From: Eretmocerus hayati
Taxonomy: Eukaryota > Arthropoda > Insecta > Hymenoptera > Aphelinidae
Reading direction: 5' to 3'
Length of the DNA stretch: 64,000 bases
Assembly: GCA_029851415.1 (NCBI GenBank)
Contig: CM056742.1
Coordinates: 55,864,454 to 55,928,453 of the forward strand
The number at the start of each line of letters is the position of its first letter. The stretch's first letter is position 1. The position numbers were made by a program, and so were the translations under genes. Shown here one piece after another: positions 55,690-64,000 of the stretch. A model generated the notes under the pieces. It saw only the letters and a program-made list of their open reading frames with translations, did no database searches and was not told the DNA's origin.

Positions 55690-57323
55690 TCAGAAAATAA
55701 TCACGACGACGATGTAATTGTAGCTAATACAGGCGCTCATAGAGGGGTTGCAGAGCTGCATCGCGAGGACATCGAAAGATGAAGCGTACGCAGGTGTTAA
55801 GGAGACGCTGCAGCTTTGTAGCCAAATAAGCTGATAGATCAAAATATACCTTACAAGCATAATCAATGTGAGGCATAATCGAAGCATTGATAAGCAATTC
55901 CTTCGCTTGAGTTGATAAAAAGCTGCCACCACGGCGCAACTTATGTAGGGTTCCATGCACATTCGAACAAATACTTGAGACGAGCATTCCACGGAAGGTC
56001 TTCTTCTTCTTCTTCTCTTGAGTGGCGACGGGCTGCCACATACTGCCCTCTTGCCATTACCAGGTGAAGTCCACGGAAGGTCCTTGGAGAAAATCACCTC
56101 TAAATTCTTGACCGACTCTTGTAACTTGTAAGGGGATTACGTGACCATGAACAATAATAGGGTGTAGAGAGGATACGTCGATCCTCATGTGATGCTGAAC
56201 TGAGGCGATTAGAATACCTTTTGTTTTGGGTATACTAAGTTGGAGTTTGAAGTCCTCGGCCCATCGTACTATGCGAGCAGAGTCTTCATTCATCTTTACA
56301 ATCATTTGAGGTCATTCAGAGGGTTTCCCTTGTATGTAAATCTGAAAGTCATCGGCAAATAGCATACCTTTGCAATGTCGCAGGACGCGCATGATTGGAT
56401 CGCTGAATATGAGAAAAATTATTGGTCCTGGGTTCGAGCCCTGTGGGAAGCCCGAGGATGTGGGTTTGAATTGTGATGGGATGCCATTCTCATCAACGAC
56501 AGATTGAAGTCTGCCTCTGAGATAAAAATGGAACCACATTATAGTTTTATTCGGGAAATTTAATTCTTTCATCCTCCGTAGGAGTAGCTCGTGGTCGACA
56601 CTGTTGAACGCAGTCTTGAAGTCGAACAAGATTTGCAATGTTACGAGGTCATTCTCGATACCACAACAAATATTCTCAGAAATTTTCAGAAGGGCAGTCT
56701 GCGTACTGAAATGAGCACGAAACCCAGATTGATAATCAGACAAGATCTGATGTTGTTCAAGATGCTCGACTAGCTGCTCTGTTACTAAGGTGTCAAAAAC
56801 TTTTGCAAAGTGAGGCAAATTTGAGATGGGTCTGGTGTCTGCTGGCGAATTTGGGTGAGAAATCTTACTTAAAGGAATAATTAGCGACTTTTTACACATT
56901 TCGGGATGTTGGCTAGATTCAATCGATGAATTAGACAAATTGACAAAATACGGAACAAGTGACGACAAGACATCTGAAATCTCGGAGGGATAACCCATCA
57001 CAACTCTGCCCTTTCGATTTTGGGAGACATTTCAGCATTGAATCATAAACTTGGATGCCATCCACTTGCTTCAAGGAGAACATGGGGTAGGCGCACTCAA
57101 CGTTACTATCAATGATTAGTTGCAATGTACGGGAAGGATAATTTGGATATTGGCTCGACGTTTCACAGTAAAAACGATTCAACTCATCAGCTGGAAAAAA
57201 TTCAAGGGGGGACTTGTTTGAGTTCTCACACGAAGCAAGGTTACGCAATACATTCCAATAGCCTGATTTTCCCGTAGCATCTGACAAAGATTTAAGGCAA
57301 AACTCATTTTTGGTGTTCCTCAA
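55690..57323 (-). pseudogene. Family E ORF2 (RT), several frameshifts
   Basis: Pieces in order: a pre-RT linker (RNTKNEFCLKSLSD), the RT core (FDFKTAFNSVDHELLL, GFPQGSNPGPIIF, catalytic FADD in MLFADDFQIY), a thumb segment (WAEDFKLQLSIPKTKG), and the C-terminal region (INASIMPHIDYACKVYFD). The palm motif PQGS is intact, but frames change near 57000, 56310 and 56060. A 69-bp insertion sits at 56001-56069. Confidence 0.8.
56001..56069 (-). mobile_element. 69-bp retroposed fragment with (GAA)n tail
   Basis: Flanked by perfect 13-bp duplications (tccacggaaggtc at 55988-56000 and 56070-56082). On the minus strand it ends in GAA repeats, like a SINE or LINE 3' end, and is heavily 5'-truncated. Confidence 0.7.
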
Positions 57324-57362
57324 TTTATACTTCAGCTATTTCCGAAGAAGCTTATATTTGAC

Positions 57363-57382
57363 GAGAGAGAGAGAAAGCGAGA
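57363..57382. repeat. GA-rich tract between E and A6
   Basis: Imperfect GA tract (gagagagagagaaagcgaga) joining the truncated 5' end of E to the A6 tail. Confidence 0.85.
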
Positions 57383-57726
57383 TTGATTGATTGATTGATT
57401 GATTGATTTCCTTTATTCGCCCGGAGGCAGAAGTAAAAATACAGTTACATGAAATATATATAACGGTCATGATCAAGATATAAATATTATATAATTTGTC
57501 ATTTTGGTGAAGGAAATTTTATTTATCACAGGAAGTGACTAGTCATTAAGAGGCATCGAGAGATGCAGACGAGTAAAATAAATTAGGAAATTGATCAAGG
57601 TACATCAGTAAATATAAGAAGACATGGGCCCGGAAACTATCACAGATTTAAGAATTATGTGACAGGGAAGCCGCGCATAACTCAACTAAAACTAGAAAAA
57701 GACTAATTGGAAAGAGCCCAAGCCTA

Positions 57727-59880
57727 TCAAAGATTAAAGTACTGTTTCTGGTCCACATCAATCCTCTGGGAGGGCTGCGACAAGATAAATCCTTTCAGAG
57801 CGTCTTTGAAAAGTGAAATTTTTTGAATTTGCCGAAAGCCCGGAGGGAGAAAGTTCCACAAATGAGCAGATTGGACCTGGAAAGATCTTCTTCCATATTC
57901 AAGTCTCATGTTGGGAACTTTGAGTACCCGCTCTTCTAGATCACGGGGCGTTCGGATTGGTACCTGGTAAACATCACAGCTAGGTAGCCAGGTTCTTCTA
58001 AGTGCATGATCTTATGCATCAAGAGAGCTGCGAAGTACATTCTCCGCGAATCAGTACGTAACCAACCCAAACGCTCCCTAAACGGGGTGATGTGCTCGTC
58101 TCTCCTAAGATCAAGAATATATCTCACACATGAATTGCTTAGTCTCCGTATCCGTTGCCGCTGTTCGTCCGTGGCGTCGAGTTACACGACCGAGCAATAA
58201 TCTAGGTGCGGTTGAACCAATGACTAGACTAGGCGAATCCGGAGAGGTCTAGTGATACATGCCCCGAAAAACCGCAGACCGTATAGGGCTCTGTTGCCTT
58301 TCTTAGTTACTTGGTCAATGTGCGGTTTCCACGTCAATTCACTGCCGAGTGTAACACCAAGACTCATGACCGTATCACTGAACGGGATGAACTGTCCCTC
58401 CTGTATCTCAACCCCTGGCAAGTCCATTCTCTTCAGATTTTCGATATTTCTCTCCGAACTGAAGTAGATTGCCTTGATCTTGCCAGCGTTGAGACACAGG
58501 CCGGAACTTCTGGCCCACTCGGCAACTAGTCGCCCTATTCCGCCCAGCCGAGCAATACATTCCCTGATCTTATTTTTCTCGATTTGGAGATAAATTTGGA
58601 GATCATCCGCATAAAATAGATGATGTACCGACTTTCCGTCTAGCAAGCCAGCCAGGTCATTCACATACAAGCTGAAGAGGAGAGGCCCAAGGACGGACCC
58701 CTGTGGAACACCCAGATTGGTTTCGAGCCAATCAGATTTGCCTACTTTAGAAGTGATTTGTTGGGTGCGACCCTGTAAATATGATTTTATCCACAGGAGC
58801 GCCGATCTTGAGAAGCCAAGATGTCGTAACTTCCTCAACAGCTTTAATGGTGAGATTGTGTCAAAAGCTTCATAAGATCGAATAGTAGGAGCAGGGTGGT
58901 CTTCTTCCTGTCTATACCTACTCTGATGTCATCGGTCAATTTTAACAAAGCCGTCTGGGTGCTATGGTGTTCCCTAAAACTAGTCTGGAAGCGATCAAGT
59001 ATCTTCTCGATTTCCGAATACTCCGTGATTTGGTCATGTGCGATTTTTTCCAGAACCTTGGAGAGGAAGCACAGCAACGCTATAGGACGGAAGTCCGAGA
59101 CCGTTGATGGAGCAGCAGTCTTCTTTAGTACGATCAGCTGCGCTTGCTTCCAAGCCTCAGGGAAAATGCCATGAGCGAAAGAGGAGTTGAAAATATGTAC
59201 AATAAGATCACCAATAGCCGGAAGAGCTTCCGTTATCACGCTTTGGGGTATCCCATCCGCTCCACGGGCCTGTGAGGGAATAGTAAATTATGTATCGAGT
59301 ACCGAAAATGCGTTTATTTAACAAAACGAGTGCTGTTACGCAGTAACAGCACGAGTTTTGTTAATAAACGCGTTTTCGGAACGAGATGCATACAGAATTT
59401 TATGGCTATCCATCGTGGAAGCCGACTTTCGGCGCATCTACGCGTAGCGTAGATGCGTCGAAAGTCGCGCTTTCAACGATGGATGCCATAAAATGTTTTA
59501 TAGCAAGGACTACATCACTAAAATTTGTGGGCTTAAATTTAAACCCCTCCTCCGGTGCCGAGTCAATATCGTCCATTGCTTCATTAATATTTTCGTGGGG
59601 CGAAACGGAAACTCCCGCGAAGTATGCGTTCAACTCATCCGGTGTGAAGCCATGAAGTTCCTCCTCTTTGCTCTTAGGCAAGAGGCCGAGATTGCGCATC
59701 TCCTTCCAAACGTTCTTCTCCTGATCAAGAGCATCTGACAAATGGGTTTGAATTAGGGAGTTATGCTCTTGTTCAATGCGCAAGTCGACCTCTTCGCTGA
59801 GCCGAAAGTATTCATTTTGAAGCTCAGGACACTTGCGCTGGTTACGTTGAGTCCGTTCCCAGCGCCTGCGCGTCGCGTCT
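57727..59880 (-). pseudogene. Family A ORF2 (A6), broken
   Basis: It covers the end of the endonuclease-RT linker (RIEQEHNSLIQTHLSD), the RT (FYADD intact) and the C terminus. Lesions include a deletion near 57945, a TAC to TAA change near 58172 in the VVYLDATDE motif, loss of bases in FDFSKAF near 58870, and the hairpin insertion at 59278-59490. Confidence 0.85.
59278..59490. repeat. Double-hairpin insertion in A6
   Basis: Two adjacent near-perfect palindromes. The first spans about 59290-59392 with arms of about 48 bp (...aacaaaacgagtgctgtta...). The second spans about 59397-59494, with arms from attttatggc to gccataaaat. No clear target duplication; two bases of A sequence are missing at the site. 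No coding capacity. Confidence 0.75.
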
Positions 59881-59951
59881 CGAGATAGATAGATAGATGT
59901 CCTTTATTCGTCCGAAGACAAAAAATACAATTACATACGCCTACATATGCC
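59881..59951 (-). mobile_element. Family A micro-fragment (A3-type 3' end)
   Basis: (ATAG)n tail, TTTATT and the hairpin stem GTC/GAC as in A3, plus some 40 bases of 3' UTR, then (GA)n. Confidence 0.75.
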
Positions 59952-59966
59952 AGAGAGAGAGAGAGA

Positions 59967-60123
59967 TAGATAGATAGATACCAATTTATTGTTCTGTAAG
60001 AACAAACTTTGAATACATGATTTGGTAATTGTATACATAAAATAAATAAGAGAATATGATACATCTGTAGTAGTAGATACACGCTGTCACATCATTTGTC
60101 AGAATAGTTTATCAACTTTGGTT
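59967..60123 (-). mobile_element. Family H 3' fragment
   Basis: (ATAG)n tail, TTTATT, and a perfect 7-bp hairpin TTGTTCT/AGAACAA (59989-60005), followed by about 115 bp of AT-rich sequence up to (GA)n. The family is otherwise unknown in this window. Confidence 0.55.

Positions 60124-60162
<39 letters not shown>
60124..60162. repeat. (GA)n tract
   Basis: GA tract between fragment H and A7. Confidence 0.95.
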
Positions 60163-60443
60163 TGTCCTTTATTCGCTCGAAGGCAAAAATCGAATATCAC
60201 ATGTAGGATACATATGTTATATAAATAGAAATTATCAATTAATATAAATAAGTCGTATGGTCAAGGACAGTAGGTTATCACAAGTTGTGACTGAACAAGA
60301 TTGCAGCAACAAAGGCTGCTTAGAAAACATTTAATGAATAGGACAAAGGCTCAACAAAATATCGCAGTTATTATCTAATCAGTCATGTAACAGGTTGTCA
60401 GTATGTACACAGTCTATATAAGAAGAGAAGAGCCCAATGACCT

Positions 60444-63371
60444 TCAAAGATTGAAGTAATGCTTCTTGTCCACATCAATACTCTGGGGAGGCTGTGAACG
60501 AAAGAATCCTTTCAAAGCATCCTTAAAAATCGAAATTTCTGCGACCTGCCGAAAACCCGAAGGGAGAAAGTTCCAGAAATGAGCACACTGATTTTGGAAA
60601 GATCTTCTTCCATACTCGAGTCCCACTTTAGGCACTTTGAGTTCCTGCTCGTTTGCATCTCCCCGCACTGGGCGCTCGGATTGGTGCCTGGTAAACATTG
60701 CAGACAGGTAACCATGTTCCCTCATGTGCATGATCTTATACATAATAATGCCTGCAAAGTACATTCGCCGCGAATCAGTACGCAACCAATCCAAGCTATC
60801 CCTAAACGGAGTGATGTGCTCGTCTCTCCTAAGATCAAAAATGTATCTCACAAATGAATTGCTCAGTCGCTGTATCCGTTGCCGCTGTTCGTCCGCTGTG
60901 TCAAGATAGGTGACCGTGCAGTAATCCAGATGAAGCTGGAATAACGCCTCGACTAGTCGAATGCGAAGAGTCCTGGTCATGCATGCCCTAAAAAACCGCA
61001 AACTGTATAGAGCCCTATTGACTTCCTTTGTCACTTGATTAATTTGCGGTTTCCACGACAATTCGTTATCTAAAACAACACCAAGGCTCACGACTGTATC
61101 ACTGAAAGGGACGAAAACTCCTTCTTGTATTTCAACCCCTGGCAAGTCCATACTTTTCAGATCTTTGATATTCCTCTCAGAAGAGAAGAAGATTTCTTTG
61201 GTCTTACCAGCGTTGAGACGCAGGCCGGAGCCCGCAGCCCAATCAGCAATCAGTCGCCCCACTTCTCCTAATCGAGCGATCCCCTCTCTGATCTTATTTT
61301 TCTCCGCCTGGAGATAAATTTGGAGGTCATCAGCGTAAGAGAGATGATCTACCGACTTTCCGCTCAGTAACCCGGGCAAGTCATTGACGTACAAACTAAA
61401 GAGTAAGGGTCCAAGAACGGAGCCCTGCGGAACACCCAGATTGGTTGCAAGCCAATCAGAATCCCCATTTTTATAGGTGACTCGTTGGGTGCGACCTTGT
61501 GAATATGATTTGATCAACAGGAGTGCCAATCGTGAGAAACCCAGTTGTCGGAGTTTACTCAGAAGTTTCGTTGGTGATATCGTGTCAAAGGTTTTGCTGA
61601 AGTCAAAGAGTAGTAATAGGGTGATCTTTTTCCTATCGATGCCTAGTCTAATGTCATCTGTCAATTTCAGCATAGCTGTCTGGGTACTGTGGTGCTGCCT
61701 GAAACCAGCCTGGAAGCGATCTAATAATTTTTCTTTCTCCAAGTACTCCGTGATTTGGTCGTGTGCAACCTTTTCGAGAACCTTGGAGAGAAAGCAGAGC
61801 AGCGCTATAGGGCGGAAATCCAAGACTGATGATGGAACTGCAGTCTTCTTCAGCGCAATCAGCTGTGCTTTCTTCCAAGCCTCAGGAAAAATGCTGTGAG
61901 CGAAAGAGGAGTTGAAAATATGTACAATGAGGTCACCTAACGCCGGGAGAGCCTTCGCGATCACACTTTGGGGAATTCCGTCTGCCCCGCGTGCCTGTGA
62001 GGAGAAATGTTTTATAGCAAGGACTACTCCATTGGAATTGGTTGGCTTGAATTTGAAACCCTCCTCTGGAGCCACCATGATTTCATGCATTGCTTCCTCT
62101 ACATTTTCGTGAGGCGAGACAGAGACTCCCGCGAAGTGAGCGTTCAACTCACCTGGGGTGAAGCCGTGAAGCTCCCCCTCTTTGCTTTTGGACAAAAGGC
62201 CGAGGTTACGCATTTCCTTCCAAATATTTTTTTGTTGATCAAGAGCGTCTGAAAGGTGATTCTGAATGAATGGATTTCGCTCTTTTTCGATACGCACGTC
62301 AACCTCTTCACTGAGTCGAAAGAACTCATTTTGAAGCTCAGAACATTTGCGCTGGTTGCATTGATTTTGCTCCCAGCGCCTACGCGTCGCATCTCGCTTC
62401 TTAATGAGTGCTTCTAGCTCGGGACCAATCCAAGGAGCATCACCTTTACGAGGGTAAATCGTTTTTTCCGGTGCTAGTTCGTCAAAAACAACCTTTAAGT
62501 TCTCATTAAGACAATTAATTGCATATTCCAAGCTAGTTTCAGCATTATTGAGCGCTGTCCAGTCACAGCGAAGCAGGCGATCATTCAACTGCTCTGGAGT
62601 GATGTTACGAAAATCCCTGTAAGTGAAGGAATTTTTAGGCGGAGCAGGAGTGAAGAAGTTGATGGTCACGTCAATGACCGCGTGCTTGCCAAACCTGGGC
62701 AATAGTCTGTTTCGTGAGTCGGTTATGATGTCATCTTCATCTACGTACATGTGATCAATCCATTTGTGAGATACATTGGAGTTGTATTGATGACTCGCGC
62801 CATGCTGCACAATCTGTAGGGACAGTTCTTCCGTCAGTGCAGTCAACGTCTTTGTGTCAGGGTGAGCCGTGTCCAGCAAGTCTGCGTTCAGATCCCCCAT
62901 GATAACTTTGTGGCTAAAGTCGCTACACAGTCGGCGTAGTGAGCCGAAAAACCCATCGTCCTTCTGCATGGCGACCTTTGGGGGCCTATAAATCACACCT
63001 ACTAAAATTGATGGTGAGCTGCTCTGCTGCACGCCGCAAAACAAGTACTCAGGGATGCCGGGACACCCTGGCCCAGAAGTATTAGACGAGGCGAGCCTCT
63101 CCACTTTGAAATCATTGCGCACATACAGAGCAACCCCACCACCGTTTCTGTTGCGGTCCTGCCGCAACAGCGAATAACCTGGGATCTGAACAAGACTGTC
63201 ATCTACGAACTCATCCAGCCACGACTCAGCTACTCCAAAAAGATGGTAGGAGAGGTCGGTAGCGACGAGCAGACGCAGATGCTTAATCTTATTTGTTAAG
63301 GCATTAAGATTGATAAACCCTGTCTTTAAGGAACCGCCACTCCCTTTTGACTCTCCGGCAGCCGTATTTAG
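60444..63371 (-). CDS. Family A ORF2 (A7): intact EEP endonuclease-RT
   Basis: About 975 open codons, from just after the ORF1 TGA to KKHYFNL. EEP motifs FINLNA, VAES, MGDLNADLLD and WIDHMYVDEDD are present. RT motifs are FDFSKTF, GVPQGSVLGPLLF and YADD (preceded by Ser, where other copies have Phe). As in A4, no ATG precedes the first endonuclease catalytic residues, and the frame is the same as ORF1. It is potentially functional. Confidence 0.85.
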   Translation of the reverse strand, partial: LNTAAGESKGSGGSLKTGFINLNALTNKIKHLRLLVATDLSYHLFGVAESWLDEFVDDSLVQIPGYSLLRQDRNRNGGGVALYVRNDFKVERLASSNTSGPGCPGIPEYLFCGVQQSSSPSILVGVIYRPPKVAMQKDDGFFGSLRRLCSDFSHKVIMGDLNADLLDTAHPDTKTLTALTEELSLQIVQHGASHQYNSNVSHKWIDHMYVDEDDIITDSRNRLLPRFGKHAVIDVTINFFTPAPPKNSFTYRDFRNITPEQLNDRLLRCDWTALNNAETSLEYAINCLNENLKVVFDELAPEKTIYPRKGDAPWIGPELEALIKKRDATRRRWEQNQCNQRKCSELQNEFFRLSEEVDVRIEKERNPFIQNHLSDALDQQKNIWKEMRNLGLLSKSKEGELHGFTPGELNAHFAGVSVSPHENVEEAMHEIMVAPEEGFKFKPTNSNGVVLAIKHFSSQARGADGIPQSVIAKALPALGDLIVHIFNSSFAHSIFPEAWKKAQLIALKKTAVPSSVLDFRPIALLCFLSKVLEKVAHDQITEYLEKEKLLDRFQAGFRQHHSTQTAMLKLTDDIRLGIDRKKITLLLLFDFSKTFDTISPTKLLSKLRQLGFSRLALLLIKSYSQGRTQRVTYKNGDSDWLATNLGVPQGSVLGPLLFSLYVNDLPGLLSGKSVDHLSYADDLQIYLQAEKNKIREGIARLGEVGRLIADWAAGSGLRLNAGKTKEIFFSSERNIKDLKSMDLPGVEIQEGVFVPFSDTVVSLGVVLDNELSWKPQINQVTKEVNRALYSLRFFRACMTRTLRIRLVEALFQLHLDYCTVTYLDTADEQRQRIQRLSNSFVRYIFDLRRDEHITPFRDSLDWLRTDSRRMYFAGIIMYKIMHMREHGYLSAMFTRHQSERPVRGDANEQELKVPKVGLEYGRRSFQNQCAHFWNFLPSGFRQVAEISIFKDALKGFFRSQPPQSIDVDKKHYFNL

Positions 63372-63374
63372 TCA
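63366..63374 (-). promoter_or_regulatory. Candidate UGA-CUA readthrough site, A7
   Basis: CCC UGA CUA AAU in element sense, between in-frame ORF1 and ORF2. Same layout as A4 despite the divergence of the two copies. Confidence 0.6.
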
Positions 63375-64000
63375 GGGAGTCTTCAAAGATGCTGCCGTCG
63401 GAGCTGTACTTTGCTCTGGAACGGTAGAATTGTTCCCGGTGCTGTTCGAGGACTCACGATTAGGTCCTGGAACAGTTCGACACGCCGTTTGAATGACATG
63501 CAGCTCAGTGAACGACTCAAACGCATGCGCCCTCTCGCCATTTCTGCGCCTGACCCAGAAACGTCCACCTTTGTGCCAAACATATTTGAAGCCCAAATCC
63601 CGTGCAAGTGGCCTCAAATGAACATATTCCTTATATTTGTCACGGGCTAACATCTCATTGATGAAAATCTTTCGGTCCGGCACGTGGGTTTCCGCTTCAG
63701 GGTCGAAGAATGTGGGCTCGATATTATGAGCTCTTAAATAATTGTTGGCAATCGAGCGCTTGACTTTTATCGCCTCCCTGACTAGACGACTGCACGAGAG
63801 TTGGACTACGCAGGATGGAACAGAACGTGAGCGGATGATCGAGGCTCGGGGCAATGAATCGGGTGATCTGTAGTTACGTTTCGGACTCGTCCTTCCGGGC
63901 ACGTGCCCGGGCTGCAGAACACGAACATCAGAAATGTTCTCCCTCTCCAGCGAGGGAAGAATGGACTTGAGTACTGCGAAGGAAATATTACGTACCTCAT
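63372..64000 (-). CDS. Family A ORF1 (A7), C-terminal part
   Basis: It is open from the window edge to the TGA at 63372-63374. It shows VLKSILPSLERENISDV, PSCVVQLSCSRLVREA, KIFINEMLARDKYKEY, KYVWHKGGRFWVRRRNG and VIQTACR, collinear with A4. The segment is the FP-C-like domain of ORF1, thought to bind element RNA. The N-terminal finger and coiled coil are beyond the edge. Confidence 0.8.
   Translation of the reverse strand, partial: EVRNISFAVLKSILPSLERENISDVRVLQPGHVPGRTSPKRNYRSPDSLPRASIIRSRSVPSCVVQLSCSRLVREAIKVKRSIANNYLRAHNIEPTFFDPEAETHVPDRKIFINEMLARDKYKEYVHLRPLARDLGFKYVWHKGGRFWVRRRNGERAHAFESFTELHVIQTACRTVPGPNRESSNSTGNNSTVPEQSTAPTAASLKTP

Larger units (their letters stand above)
55167..57362 (-). 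mobile_element. Family E copy, 5'-truncated CR1/Jockey-superfamily element
   Basis: The left end has a (TTGA)n-type tail after (GA)n and a bulged hairpin (GCC at 55198-55200, GGTC, then GACC and GGC by 55223). The right end abuts (GA)n at 57363. The ORF2 is diverged and broken. Confidence 0.8.
57383..59880 (-). mobile_element. Family A copy A6, 5'-truncated
   Basis: (TTGA)n tail, AATAAA and the hairpin GCC-UCCG-GGC in element sense. It is truncated in ORF2 at gcgtctc, where it joins the tail of the next fragment directly. Closer to A1 than to A2/A4 in the RT region. Confidence 0.85.
60163..64000 (-). mobile_element. Family A copy A7, intact in view, runs off the right edge
   Basis: The 3' end has almost no tandem tail (gagagatgtcc). 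AATAAA and the hairpin (here with one C-A mismatch) follow in element sense. ORF2 is complete and ORF1 open to the edge. It is a diverged subfamily relative to A4. Confidence 0.9.

Noticed and set aside
1..64000. tRNA or rRNA genes, including 28S targets expected for R1-like elements
   Set aside because: I found no rRNA-like sequence next to family C copies and no tRNA I could support; family C here ends at (GA)n rather than in rDNA.

Overview
The window is eukaryotic and almost certainly from an insect or close arthropod: spliced coding sequence, GT-AG introns, non-LTR retrotransposons of arthropod type, insect-style DNA transposon remnants, and a DUF4806-like gene. Hymenoptera is a guess only. 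Nearly all 64 kb is transposable-element sequence; I can support one host-type gene.

Element families (names are mine). Family A (minus strand) is CR1/L2-like: ORF1 with a PHD-type zinc finger, coiled coil and FP-C-like domain; ORF2 with EEP endonuclease and reverse transcriptase (RT); 3' tail of short tandem repeats. Families B, E, G and H (minus) are other Jockey/CR1-superfamily elements, and D (minus) is an ORF1-only element. Family C (plus) is R1-like: gag ORF1 with CCHC knuckles, then an EEP-RT ORF2 ending in a CCHC-like motif, with a poly(A) tail.

Layout. 1-7816: A1 (degenerate), A2 and an A 3' fragment. 7847-17787: C1, broken by a 459-bp insertion with a 15-bp duplication, an inverted-repeat complex, and a gypsy-like LTR element that itself carries two hairpin MITEs. 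17800-20038: G and C fragments, then unassigned sequence. 20039-21764: seven-exon DUF4806-like gene (minus), with a non-LTR ORF1 remnant open in frame into its first exon. 23169-23956: hairpin MITE. 24035-36508: D1, A3, C4, C5, C6, an unassigned block, D2 and B. 36571-42687: a nearly complete A4 split by about 0.7 kb of foreign DNA. 42782-55151: C7 to C11 with tiny A fragments. 55167-64000: E, A6, small fragments, and A7, which runs off the window.

The organising principle is a (GA)n microsatellite. Almost every element starts and ends at a (GA)n tract, and orientation follows the tract strand: all poly(A) family C copies read along GA, and all families with ATC-type tails read along TC. The locus looks like a microsatellite landing pad filled repeatedly by unrelated LINEs from both strands. 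A second notable signal is in family A: ORF1 and ORF2 share one frame, are separated by a single UGA followed by CUA, and ORF2 has no AUG before its first catalytic endonuclease residues, which suggests programmed stop-codon readthrough.
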